A stretch of DNA of 33,911 bases from Clostridiales bacterium (GTDB taxonomy: Bacteria > Bacillota > Clostridia > Christensenellales > CAG-138): contig JAILRE010000059.1 in NCBI GenBank assembly GCA_024698505.1, positions 1-33,911 on the forward strand, in the 5' to 3' direction. Shown here piece after piece: positions 1 to 8,130 of the stretch. The notes beneath the pieces were generated by a model. It saw only the letters and a list, made by a program, of their open reading frames with translations. It did not search any database and was not told the DNA's origin. A program made the translations under genes and the position numbers. Within the stretch, counting starts at the first letter, position 1. Each line of letters starts with the position of its first letter.

Positions 1-1
1 A

Positions 2-636
2 ACCGTTCCGGCTATTGAAATGGATATGACAAAGGACGAGGCCGCCATCGCGCTTGTGGACAGCAATCTGCACAGAGAACGGTTGCTTCCGAGCGAAAAG
101 GCGTTTGCGTATAAGCTCAAGGCGGAAGCAATGGAGCATCAGGGCCGTCGATTAACTTCGGGACAAGTTGTCCCGAAGTCGGATGACAATCGAACGACAG
201 CGGTAATCGGTGAGCAAACCGGAGAGAGCTACAAGACCGTTCAGCGCTATATCCGCCTCACACATCTTATCCCCGCGCTGCTGGATATGGTAGATGACCA
301 GCGTATCGCGTTCTCCGTCGGCGGGGAGCTGTCATTCCTTGACAGCGATATGCAGGCGGCGCTCATGATCGCGATCGATTTGAACGACTGCACGCCGTCG
401 TATGCCCAGGCATGCCGTATGCACAAGGCTGTGAACGACGGGACTATCAGCGAGGAATTGATCGATAGCATCATGGCCGAAGAAAAGCCGAATCAGAAGG
501 AGAAGGTCAGTATCTCAGCGGATGAGCTTCGCGGTTACGTTCCCAACGGTACGCCCTCTGAGATTAAGGCATTTATTCGCAAAGCGTGCGAGCACTATTC
601 GGATTATCTCAAGAGAAAGCGGGAGGAGGTTCGCTG

Positions 637-637
<1 letters not shown>
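2..637 (+). CDS. ParB-like partition protein of a mobilizable element, 5' end cut by window
   Basis: The reading frame is open from base 2, so the gene starts outside the window; 211 residues remain. They match the parB-like gene at 31389-32255 from just after its ParB box II onward, with long near-identical stretches (VDSNLHRE, LPSEKAFAYKLK, RYIRLTHLIPALLDMVDD, DLNDCTPSYAQA, MAEEKPNQKEKVS). A helix-turn-helix lies around AVIGEQTGESYKTVQRYIR. ParB/Spo0J-type proteins bind DNA; in such elements the role (partition, regulation or transfer) is not settled. The gene is first in a compact set with a TnpW-like gene and a serine recombinase. Its stop TGA shares a base with the next ATG, suggesting translational coupling. 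A 25-bp palindrome lies inside the coding sequence at 155-179. Confidence 0.85.
155..179. repeat. 25-bp perfect palindrome inside parB-like gene
   Basis: Arm ACTTCGGGACAA (155-166), centre G (167), arm TTGTCCCGAAGT (168-179): 12 of 12 positions are complementary. It encodes TSGQVVPK, between the N-terminal ParB region and the helix-turn-helix. The other parB-like gene has a 25-bp palindrome at the same codons but with different inner arm bases (31838-31862). No T-run follows, so it is not an intrinsic terminator. It could be a ParB-binding (parS-like) or operator site, or an mRNA hairpin. Confidence 0.85.
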
Positions 638-2579
<1,942 letters not shown>

Positions 2580-2596
2580 CTGATTTTATGCATAAG
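2580..2596. other. Presumed right end of left mobile element
   Basis: The element's recombinase stops at 2579 and the terminator of the chromosomal tRNA array begins about 15 bases later, so the element-chromosome junction should fall in or very near this stretch. No att sequence can be proven because the other end of the element is outside the window. The junction lies right at the U-tract of the tRNA-array terminator. Confidence 0.35.
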
Positions 2597-2635
2597 AAAA
2601 GCGAGTATTGACTGAAATCCGTTGTCAATACTCGC
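2594..2635 (-). terminator. Terminator of the tRNA array
   Basis: Read on the minus strand: GCGAGTATTGAC, an 11-base loop, GTCAATACTCGC, then TTTTCTT. The 12-bp stem is perfect and begins about 2 bases after the CCA end of tRNA-Gly. The plus-strand side lacks a T-run, so it mainly serves the tRNA transcript. Confidence 0.85.
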
Positions 2636-2637
2636 TA

Positions 2638-2711
2638 TGGAGCGGGTAAAGGGACTCGAACCCTCTATCTCAGCTTGGAAGGCTAATGTGTTACCATTAC
2701 ACTATACCCGC
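2638..2711 (-). tRNA. tRNA-Gly(TCC)
   Basis: Cloverleaf read on minus: acceptor GCGGGTA/TACCCGC, anticodon loop CTTCCAA with anticodon TCC, T-loop TTCGAGT, discriminator T and encoded CCA at 2638-2640. Last gene of the array, followed directly by its terminator. Confidence 0.95.
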
Positions 2712-2727
2712 AGTATGAAGTTGTTTT

Positions 2728-3019
2728 CCCGGCAGTTTTTCGCGAAGCAGAATACTGCGATCCCGGGATGCTTTCCGGTTTTCCGAAGGAAAGTGCCGAC
2801 GTCTGCTCGATGGAAACTCCCGGCAGTTTTTCGCGAAGCAGAATACGGCGATCCCGGGATGCTTTCCGGTTTTCCGAAGGAAAGTGCCGACGTCTGCTCG
2901 ATGGAAACTCCCGGCAGTTTTTCGCGAAGCAGAATACTGCGATCCCGGGATGTTTTCCGGTTTTCCGAAGGAAAATTGTGCCGACGTCTGCTCGATGGAA
3001 ACTCCCGGCAGTTTTTCGC
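2728..3019. repeat. 91-bp tandem repeat, about 3.2 copies, between tRNA-Gly and tRNA-Leu
   Basis: Copies start at 2728, 2819 and 2910 with a fourth partial copy at 3004-3019 (CCCGGCAGTTTTTCGC). Spacing is 91, 91 and 94 bases; the third unit has a 3-base insertion (GAAAATTGTG for GAAAGTG). Point differences are few. Each unit contains short palindromes (TTCGCGAA, TCCCGGGA) and an inverted pair CTTTCC/GGAAAG. The period is not a multiple of three, so the reading frames across it on both strands are not genes. On the minus strand it would be part of the tRNA precursor transcript. Confidence 0.9.
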
Positions 3020-3037
3020 TTTGCGGAAAACTGCAAG

Positions 3038-3064
3038 TTCAAAATAGCCGAAGGCTGTTTTGAA
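3038..3064 (-). other. Hairpin directly after tRNA-Leu
   Basis: On minus: TTCAAAACAGCC, TTC, GGCTATTTTGAA, a 12-bp stem with one G-T pair. It starts four bases past the tRNA-Leu CCA. Only a weak T-run follows the stem, so it may be a processing or partial termination signal rather than a full terminator. Confidence 0.5.
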
Positions 3065-3067
3065 ACA

Positions 3068-3153
3068 TGGTGCGGGCGAAGAGACTCGAACTCACACGCC
3101 CGGAGGGCATCGGAACCTAAATCCGACGCGTCTGCCAATTCCGCCACGCCCGC
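3068..3153 (-). tRNA. tRNA-Leu(TAG)
   Basis: 86 bases on minus with CCA encoded (3068-3070). Acceptor GCGGGCG/CGCCCGC, anticodon stem TCGGA/TCCGA around loop TTTAGGT (anticodon TAG), and a long variable arm (GCCC TCC GGGC) as expected for a class II tRNA. Confidence 0.95.
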
Positions 3154-3165
3154 ACGAAAAGGTGG

Positions 3166-3241
3166 TGGTGACCCGTCGGGGATTCGAACCCCGGACACCT
3201 TGATTAAAAGTCAAGTGCTCTACCGACTGAGCTAACGGGTC
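3166..3241 (-). tRNA. tRNA-Lys(TTT)
   Basis: 76 bases on minus with encoded CCA. Acceptor GACCCGT/ACGGGTC, anticodon stem CTTGA/TCAAG around CTTTTAA (anticodon TTT), T-loop TTCGAAT. Twelve bases separate it from tRNA-Leu. Confidence 0.95.
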
Positions 3242-3245
3242 ATGC

Positions 3246-3320
3246 TGGCTGGGGTGGCAGGATTTGAACCTACGATGTGGGAGTCAAAGTCCCATGCCTT
3301 GACCGCTTGGCGACACCCCA
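3246..3320 (-). tRNA. tRNA-Gln(TTG)
   Basis: 75 bases on minus with encoded CCA. Acceptor TGGGGTG/CACCCCA, anticodon stem TGGGA/TCCCA around CTTTGAC (anticodon TTG). Four bases separate it from tRNA-Lys. Confidence 0.95.
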
Positions 3321-3340
3321 ACGGGATCGCCGCTTCCTTT

Positions 3341-3374
3341 CAAAAATAAAGCCTTTGCTTCCTGCAAAAGCTTT
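3341..3374 (-). terminator. Hairpin with T-run between tRNA-His and tRNA-Gln
   Basis: On minus: AAAGCTTTTGC, AGGAA, GCAAAGGCTTT, then ATTTTTG. The 11-bp stem has one G-T pair and a T-run follows, so it resembles an intrinsic terminator. I see no promoter between it and tRNA-Gln, so it is more likely a partial terminator or a processing hairpin that lets some transcripts through to the distal tRNAs. Confidence 0.55.
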
Positions 3375-3381
3375 ACTGAAA

Positions 3382-3459
3382 TGGGGTGAGTGGTGGGGCT
3401 CGAACCCACGACCTCCAGAGCCACAATCTGGCATTCTAGCCAACTGAACTACACCCACC
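3382..3459 (-). tRNA. tRNA-His(GTG)
   Basis: 78 bases on minus, including the extra 5' G(-1) opposite C73 that marks tRNA-His, and encoded CCA. Anticodon stem CCAGA/TCTGG around TTGTGGC (anticodon GTG). Confidence 0.95.
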
Positions 3460-3491
3460 ATAAGGCTGCCGCAGACGACCGCTTGAAAAAA

Positions 3492-3568
3492 TGGCGCGCC
3501 TGCAGGGACTCGAACCCCGGGCCCACGGTTTAGAAGACCGTTGCTCTATCCACCTGAGCTACAGGCGC
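3492..3568 (-). tRNA. tRNA-Arg(TCT)
   Basis: 77 bases on minus with encoded CCA. Acceptor GCGCCTG/CAGGCGC, anticodon stem ACGGT/ACCGT around CTTCTAA (anticodon TCT). First gene of the array, about 30 bases from the promoter. Confidence 0.95.
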
Positions 3569-3598
3569 ACGCCGTCCATACCCTGCCGACGGTAGACA

Positions 3599-3627
3599 AT
3601 TCTATCATTATTTCATAGCATTGTCAA
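3599..3627 (-). promoter_or_regulatory. Promoter of the tRNA array
   Basis: On minus: -35 TTGACA (3622-3627), 17-base spacer, -10 TAGAAT (3599-3604). One mismatch from consensus overall, as expected for a strong stable-RNA promoter. Confidence 0.85.
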
Positions 3628-3653
3628 CTGCTTTTATCAAAAACAATATTATA

Positions 3654-4178
3654 TTATTTGCCGAAAAAACGGCCGCCGACGAGTTCGGCCCTTACAACGC
3701 GGTAGGCGGGGGAGTAGGCCTTGTTGTAGGCTTCGCTGTGATGCACGGCGGGGCAGCCGGAGCCCACGTACTCCTTGACGAAGGCGCGCGTATTCTCGCC
3801 GTCGAAGGGAAGGAGCCCGGGTTCTTCGATCAGATCGAGCAGGAGCTTCGCAAAATGCTCCCTGCTTCCCGCGGGCTCGGCGCTCTTTATGAAGAGCGAG
3901 AGCAGCTCGTCCGGCGTCATCCCGTGCGCTTTCAGCGCGTGAAGATCGACGCGCGAATACCCGCCGCCGAGGGGCTCCGTCAGGGGCAGGCCCTCCTTTT
4001 GAACGACCGAGGCGAGCTCTTCCTCAAGCCATGCCCTGGCCGCGGCCTCGTCCCTTATCGCGTGCGCGCAGCCGAACTCGCTCTGGAAGAGGAGCTTTAT
4101 CACGTCCCGCATCTCCATCAGCGGGTATTTTTCAAGATGCAGCTTAATAAGCGCCGCCGCTTCGTTCCTTTCAAGCAT
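3654..4178 (-). CDS. Conserved protein of unknown function (174 aa)
   Basis: I do not recognise a named family with certainty. The protein is soluble, mostly helical by composition and has no signal peptide. Candidate conserved stretches are FQSEFGCAHAIRD (about 31-43), LGGGYSRVDLHALK (about 70-83) and VHHSEAYNKAYSPAYRVV near the C-terminus. These are rich in His, Asp, Tyr and Arg, so an enzyme is possible but not shown. I recall similar uncharacterised Clostridia proteins with an EFG.GH.I motif. Start: ATG at 4178, with AGGGAGG a few bases upstream. It has its own promoter (4199-4227), divergent from dsdA. The stop is about 27 bases before the -35 of the tRNA-array promoter on the same strand, and no terminator is visible between them. 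Confidence 0.8.
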   Translation of the reverse strand: MLERNEAAALIKLHLEKYPLMEMRDVIKLLFQSEFGCAHAIRDEAAARAWLEEELASVVQKEGLPLTEPLGGGYSRVDLHALKAHGMTPDELLSLFIKSAEPAGSREHFAKLLLDLIEEPGLLPFDGENTRAFVKEYVGSGCPAVHHSEAYNKAYSPAYRVVRAELVGGRFFGK

Positions 4179-4198
4179 ACAAGCCTCCCTTTTTCCTC

Positions 4199-4227
4199 AT
4201 TATACACCCTTCGGGCGCTCCTGTCAC
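4199..4227 (-). promoter_or_regulatory. Promoter of the 174-aa gene
   Basis: On minus: -35 GTGACA (4222-4227), 17-base spacer, -10 TATAAT (4199-4204), about 20 bases before the start codon. Confidence 0.65.
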
Positions 4228-4249
4228 GGGCCCAAATCGGGCCGCCCGC

Positions 4250-4278
4250 TTGAAAACGCTCCGCGAGTTATTTATAAT
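4250..4278 (+). promoter_or_regulatory. Promoter of the dsdA-Nudix gene
   Basis: -35 TTGAAA (4250-4255), 17-base spacer, -10 TATAAT (4273-4278). The predicted start of transcription is near 4285, giving a leader of about 20 bases that holds GGAG before the ATG. Confidence 0.8.
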
Positions 4279-4302
4279 AAAGACAAACAAAGCACGGAGC
4301 GT
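4256..4302. promoter_or_regulatory. Inverted repeat bracketing the dsdA -10 box and ribosome site
   Basis: ACGCTCCG (4256-4263) and CGGAGCGT (4295-4302) are perfect complements 31 bases apart. The left arm starts right after the -35 and lies upstream of the predicted transcript; the right arm contains the GGAG ribosome site. It is therefore a possible operator rather than an mRNA hairpin, or chance. Confidence 0.4.
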
Positions 4303-4305
4303 CGT

Positions 4306-5943
4306 ATGGATAATTTGAAACTGTTAAGATGTGCGGAGGAACAGCTTTGGCTGAACCGGGATTTCGGGACGGGCGGCTGCGCGTTCGGCATTGAGGACGT
4401 TATTGAGGCGGAGGAGAGGCTTATGCGTTTCGCTCCGCTGATAAGAGAGCTCTTTCCCGAAACGGAGGAGAGCCGCGGCGTCATCGAATCCCCGCTGACG
4501 GAGGCGCCTTCCCTCGCGGAAACGCTCGGCGTCCGCGGCAGGCTCTTCATCAAAAGGGACAGCGACCTGCCGATAGCCGGCTCCGTAAAGGCAAGGGGCG
4601 GCATATACGAGGTGCTGAAGCATACCGAGGACGTGCTCGCCGAGACCGGCAATTCCCGCCTTCTCGATTTTGAAGGCGCGGATATGGGGGAAAGGGCTAA
4701 GGCCATCCGCTCGGCGCTTGCGGGCCGCAGGATGCAGGTCGGCTCCACGGGCAATCTCGGCATGAGCATCGGAATTATGAGCGCGGCCCTCGGATACGAG
4801 GCGATAGTCCACATGTCCTCCGACGCGAAGGATTGGAAGAAGCGCCTCCTTCGCGGGAGGGGCGTTACCGTTATCGAGTACGACGGGGATTATTCCTCCG
4901 CAGTGGCGATGGGAAGGGCGGCGTCCGAGGCCGATCCCATGAGCTATTTCGTCGACGACGAGAATTCGAAGGAGCTCTTCATGGGCTACGCCGTCGCCGC
5001 GCTGAGGCTGAAAAGACAGCTTGACGCGCTCGGAGTGACCGTGGACGAGGAGCATCCCGTAAACCTTTACCTTCCCTGCGGGGTGGGCGGCGCTCCCGGA
5101 GGGATCTGCTTCGGAGCGAGCCTCGTTTTCGGCAGGGCGGCAAGATGCTTTTTTGCGGAACCGACTCAGGCGTCCTGCATGCTGGCGGCGTTCCTCACAG
5201 GCGCGCCCGTCGCCGTGACGGAGCTCGGCCTCACCGGGCGGACGCAGGCGGACGGGCTTGCCGTCGGCAAGGCTTCCGCGCTGGTTTACAACGTCTGCCG
5301 CGGGCTTGCCGCGGGCGAGTACACGATCGGTGACGACCGCCTCGCATACTATCAAAACCTGCTTTTCAACAAGGAGGGGATCTTCATAGAGCCCTCGAGC
5401 GCGGCTTCGCTCGGGTTCGCGAAATACCTCGGCAGCGGCGTCGAAAACGGCGCCGAAGTCACGCATATCGCCTGGGCGACGGGCGGCAGGCTCGTTCCCG
5501 AGGAGGAGCGCAAAAAACAGCTCGCGTGGCCGAATCTGACCGAGGTCGCGGCGGCGCTCATCAGAAAAAACGGCAGATTCCTCATCTGCAGAAGGCCCGA
5601 AAGCAAGAAAAGGGGCGGCCTCTGGGAATTCGTCGGCGGCAAGCTCGAGCCGCATGAGGACGGCAGGGCGGCCCTCGTCAGGGAGTGCCGCGAGGAGCTC
5701 GGCATACTGATCTCGGCGGGGGAAGTGTTCTGCGAGGTCGTCCACGAATACCCCGATATAACCGTGCATCTGACCGTGTACGAGGCGAAGATAGAGGAGG
5801 GCCTGCCGAGGCTTCTCGAGCATTCCGCTATAGCCTGGATAACCCCCGCCGATATCGAAAGATTCGGATTCTGCCCGGCGGATGAATCGATACTTCAAAG
5901 AATAATCAAGGAGGATACGGCCCGTGACACAGAGGGATATTGA
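4306..5943 (+). CDS. dsdA: D-serine dehydratase fused to a Nudix hydrolase
   Basis: 545 residues. Residues 1 to about 405 are a DsdA-type D-serine ammonia-lyase, a PLP enzyme turning D-serine into pyruvate and ammonia: GSVKARGGIYEVL with Schiff-base Lys95, the GSTGNLGMS loop, SSDAKDWKK, the phosphate-binding run PCGVGGAPGG, and the C-terminal HIAWATGGRLVPEEE where stand-alone DsdA normally ends. Residues about 412-545 are a Nudix domain with a full box, Gly445 x5 Glu451 x7 Arg459-Glu460-Cys-Arg-Glu463-Glu464-Leu-Gly-Ile467, preceded by RRPESKKRGGLWEFVGG as in MutT-like pyrophosphohydrolases. There is one continuous frame with no stop or slip site at the join. Start: ATG at 4306 with GGAG upstream. 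The last 20 bases overlap alkD. Both active sites look intact; the substrate of the Nudix half and the reason for the fusion are unknown. Confidence 0.93.
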   Translation: MDNLKLLRCAEEQLWLNRDFGTGGCAFGIEDVIEAEERLMRFAPLIRELFPETEESRGVIESPLTEAPSLAETLGVRGRLFIKRDSDLPIAGSVKARGGIYEVLKHTEDVLAETGNSRLLDFEGADMGERAKAIRSALAGRRMQVGSTGNLGMSIGIMSAALGYEAIVHMSSDAKDWKKRLLRGRGVTVIEYDGDYSSAVAMGRAASEADPMSYFVDDENSKELFMGYAVAALRLKRQLDALGVTVDEEHPVNLYLPCGVGGAPGGICFGASLVFGRAARCFFAEPTQASCMLAAFLTGAPVAVTELGLTGRTQADGLAVGKASALVYNVCRGLAAGEYTIGDDRLAYYQNLLFNKEGIFIEPSSAASLGFAKYLGSGVENGAEVTHIAWATGGRLVPEEERKKQLAWPNLTEVAAALIRKNGRFLICRRPESKKRGGLWEFVGGKLEPHEDGRAALVRECREELGILISAGEVFCEVVHEYPDITVHLTVYEAKIEEGLPRLLEHSAIAWITPADIERFGFCPADESILQRIIKEDTARDTEGY

Positions 5944-6601
5944 AAGAAAGCTGTTCGCGCTTCGTGACGGGGGCTATGCCGCCATGCAGTCGAAGATCGT
6001 TCCCAACGTCGCACCCGAAACGGTGATAGGCGTAAGGATACCGGAGCTGCGCAGATTCGCGAAGGAGCTCAAAAACGATCCCTCGACCGTACTGTTTTTG
6101 TCAAGGCTCCCGCACGCCTATTACGACGAAAACGTGCTGCACGCCCTCATCATCAACGAGGAGCGCGATCACGATCTGCTTATGGAGAAGCTCCGCGCCT
6201 TCCTTCCCTTTGTGGATAACTGGGCCGTGTGCGACACGATAAAGCCCAAGATAGCGAAAACGCGCAGGGAGGAGTTCCTGGAGAGCCTGAAGCTCTGGCT
6301 CGTATCGGAGCGCCCTTACGAGGTGCGCTTCGCGATAGGGATGCTCATGTCGCATTTCCTCGACGACGAGCACGTAAACGAGGCGCTCGAGCTCGTTAAC
6401 GGGGTAAAGAGCGGCGAATACTACGTCCAAATGATGCAGGCGTGGTTCTTCGCGACGGCGCTTGCAAAGCAGTACGAGGCCGCGATCCCCTATCTTGAGC
6501 GGGGGCTGGAGGATCCGTTCGTAATGGCGAAGACCAAATCCAAATGCAGCGACAGCTTCCGCATATCATCCGATAAAAAAAGCTACATAAAAAGTCTGTA
6601 G
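5924..6601 (+). CDS. AlkD-like DNA alkylation repair protein
   Basis: 225 residues of HEAT-like helical repeats, the usual size of AlkD DNA glycosylases that remove bulky or cationic alkylated purines. Residues matching the known AlkD lesion-facing set are present: Trp100 and Asp104 in DNWAVCD, Arg135 in YEVRFAIG, Trp174 in QAWFFATA, with spacings close to the Bacillus enzyme. Start: GTG at 5924, with AAGGAGG 9 bases upstream inside the end of the dsdA-Nudix gene; the 20-base overlap implies translational coupling. Pairing with a possible nucleotide-pool-cleaning Nudix domain would make sense for DNA damage control, but that link is inference. Confidence 0.9.
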   Translation: MTQRDIERKLFALRDGGYAAMQSKIVPNVAPETVIGVRIPELRRFAKELKNDPSTVLFLSRLPHAYYDENVLHALIINEERDHDLLMEKLRAFLPFVDNWAVCDTIKPKIAKTRREEFLESLKLWLVSERPYEVRFAIGMLMSHFLDDEHVNEALELVNGVKSGEYYVQMMQAWFFATALAKQYEAAIPYLERGLEDPFVMAKTKSKCSDSFRISSDKKSYIKSL

Positions 6602-6605
6602 GGGC

Positions 6606-6634
6606 TTGCAAAAATCGCAGACATATTGTAGAAT
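6606..6634 (+). promoter_or_regulatory. Promoter of the zinc-ribbon membrane gene
   Basis: -35 TTGCAA (6606-6611), 17-base spacer, -10 TAGAAT (6629-6634), starting five bases after the alkD stop. Confidence 0.65.
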
Positions 6635-6663
6635 TAAAACAGAATACGGCAACGGAGGCGCTT

Positions 6664-7275
6664 TTGGCAGCTTTTATGGCAAAATGCCCCTGCTGCGGCG
6701 GGGAAATACGCTTCGATAAAACGGAAGAGGAGCACGTCTGCGGGCATTGCGGAACGAAGCTCATGACTTCCGCGCTGGTTTGCGAGCCCGTTAAGGAGGA
6801 GCCCCGCAGATCGGAGCATGAGCATCACAGCCATTCGGAGCCCGTTATCAACGCTCCCGAGCTCACCGAGGAGGAGATCCGCGCCGAGCTTGACAGAAAG
6901 GCCGCCTATAAGGCCGAGCTGAAAAAGACCGTCCGCCGCATAGACGAGCTCCGTTCGAGGAGGCACGTTTACGAAAAGCGGGAGGCCTCCGCGAAGAAGC
7001 TCTCGCTGGGCGGAGCCGTTGCGGCCGCCGCAGCCGTGCTGGAGGTCATATTCCTTATCGACAACGAGAGCATGCGCATGCCGAGCCTCGTAATCGGCGG
7101 TCTGCTGATGCTGGGAGCGATAGCGCTGTTCATAGCCTCCGCCTCGGGCATGAAGGCGGTCGGCAGATCCCGCGAAAGGCTCGAAGCCTCCATAAAGGAG
7201 AAGAAGGCCAGAAGGGACGAGCTCATCCACGAGCTCAACTCCATAAACCGAAAACTGCATATCCACTCGCATTGA
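6664..7275 (+). CDS. Zinc-ribbon, coiled-coil membrane protein of unknown function
   Basis: 203 residues from TTG at 6664. GGAGG (6654-6658) is 5 bases from the TTG but 17 from the ATG at 6676, so TTG is preferred; starting at ATG would lose only 4 residues. Order: zinc ribbon with two CxxC pairs (CPCCGGE ... CGHCGTK, residues about 8-32), a His/Glu-rich linker (HEHHSHSE), a charged coiled coil (about 70-108), two hydrophobic segments (about 112-135 and 142-160), and a second coiled coil (about 165-195). Both ends are probably cytoplasmic. Comparable zinc-ribbon membrane proteins are common in Clostridia and have no assigned role. It is a single-gene unit ending at the terminator at 7402. Confidence 0.8.
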   Translation: MAAFMAKCPCCGGEIRFDKTEEEHVCGHCGTKLMTSALVCEPVKEEPRRSEHEHHSHSEPVINAPELTEEEIRAELDRKAAYKAELKKTVRRIDELRSRRHVYEKREASAKKLSLGGAVAAAAAVLEVIFLIDNESMRMPSLVIGGLLMLGAIALFIASASGMKAVGRSRERLEASIKEKKARRDELIHELNSINRKLHIHSH

Positions 7276-7401
7276 AAATATATTTTCGATTTGCGGAACC
7301 CGAGTGGGAGGATATTCGTTATATAAGCGAAGGGCGAAAGAAGTTCCCCCGCTTCATACCCTTCAAAAAGCAATCGATCCCTCCAAAATTGCGAAGAACA
7401 G
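7276..7401 (+). other. Possible structured 3' UTR or small RNA
   Basis: No coding signal. The stretch can fold: GGAGGAT (7307-7313) faces ATCCCTCC (7377-7384), and inside it AAGCG/CGCTT plus GGG/CCC form a hairpin at 7325-7354. It runs into a strong terminator. It does not match tmRNA, SRP RNA or RNase P motifs that I can recognise, and a 6S RNA fold is not convincing. It may simply be the 3' UTR of the upstream gene. Confidence 0.3.
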
Positions 7402-7434
7402 AAGCCGGAGCAGAAAGCTCCGGCTTTTGTTTTG
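7402..7434 (+). terminator. Intrinsic terminator
   Basis: AAGCCGGAGC, AGAAA, GCTCCGGCTT, then TTGTTTTG. Perfect 10-bp stem. Ends the 6664-7275 transcript. Confidence 0.85.
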
Positions 7435-7558
7435 TTTGATTTCCATAATAATGCAAAAGCTTTTCGCCCCGAATAAGAAGGCCGAAAGCTTCGCATACTG
7501 CAAGCAGAAAAAAACGGCCGGCCGAATTTTACGGAAGGCCGCCCGAACGGAGGTCACA

Positions 7559-8032
7559 ATGCATTTTTTCAAAAAGAAACTCCTGCCCCTTCTGCTGGCG
7601 CTGACTGTTCTGCTCGCCGCGGGGTGCAGCAAGAAGATCGGAGAGCCCGATAACTCGGCGAAGCCCTCAGCTTCCCCGAAGGCGACGGCCGAAACCTCTC
7701 CTTCCGCCATGGCTTCGGAGAGCCCCATGACGAGCCCCTCGGGTTCGCCGGAGGCCTCGCCCGATGCTTCGCCGGATACCTCGCCCGACGCCTCGCAGGA
7801 GGCCGACGCCATACCCGGCTTCATGGAGGGCGAGATCGTCGATCCCGACGACGTGCCGAGCCTCGTCGCGCTCCTTGCGGAGCATGAGGGGTACAGGGGT
7901 ATGTCGATACAGTCCATCACCTATAAGCTGTTCGAGGGCCGCCAGGCGTATTACGTCATACTCCAGGGCGAGGGAGAGGCTTCCTATCCCGTCTACGTGT
8001 TCGGCGACGATACGGTAGTCCCCGCCGAGTAA
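7559..8032 (+). CDS. Lipoprotein with Ser/Pro/Ala repeat linker
   Basis: 157 residues. ATG at 7559 with CGGAGG 6 bases upstream; the frame is open further upstream but crosses the terminator, so the longer start is rejected. A type II signal peptide (KKK, a hydrophobic stretch, then LLAAGC) puts the lipidated Cys at about residue 23, on the outer face of the membrane. Residues about 30-90 are low complexity with SPxAS-type units (SPEASPDASPDTSPDAS), a flexible wall-spanning linker. The C-terminal 60-70 residues form a small folded domain (VPSLVALLAEHEGYRGMSI ... YPVYVFGDDTVVP) that I do not recognise. It converges with the lipoprotein at 8131-8694 on a shared terminator. Confidence 0.85.
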   Translation: MHFFKKKLLPLLLALTVLLAAGCSKKIGEPDNSAKPSASPKATAETSPSAMASESPMTSPSGSPEASPDASPDTSPDASQEADAIPGFMEGEIVDPDDVPSLVALLAEHEGYRGMSIQSITYKLFEGRQAYYVILQGEGEASYPVYVFGDDTVVPAE

Positions 8033-8081
8033 GACGGAGCCTCCTGCCTGCGCGGGTATTCCGCATGCGGGCCGAGGCGAA

Positions 8082-8118
8082 AAAAGATCCGGAGGCCATA
8101 ATATCTCCGGATCTTTTA
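8082..8118. terminator. Bidirectional terminator between convergent lipoprotein genes
   Basis: AAAAGATCCGGAG (8082-8094), a 10-base loop, CTCCGGATCTTTT (8105-8117). Perfect 13-bp stem with A-run and T-run, usable from both strands. Confidence 0.9.
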
Positions 8119-8130
8119 TTTACTTTGGGA

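Noticed and set aside
586..636. Longer start for the 637-882 gene
   Set aside because: It would lie inside parB without a ribosome site; ATG at 637 has one and overlaps the stop neatly.
2728..3019. CRISPR array
   Set aside because: The repeat units are directly abutting 91-bp copies with no unique spacers.
2683..3198. Open frames over the 91-bp repeats on both strands
   Set aside because: They overlap tRNA genes and the repeat period is not a multiple of three, so the frames are chance.
4324..5898. 524-residue frame opposite the dsdA-Nudix gene
   Set aside because: The plus frame has catalytic motifs, a promoter and a ribosome site; the reverse frame has none.
7276..7434. 6S RNA
   Set aside because: The fold lacks a clear central bubble with long flanking stems, and no conserved motif could be recognised.
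7700..7800. DNA repeat in the lipoprotein gene
   Set aside because: The periodicity simply encodes the SPxAS-type protein linker and needs no separate explanation.
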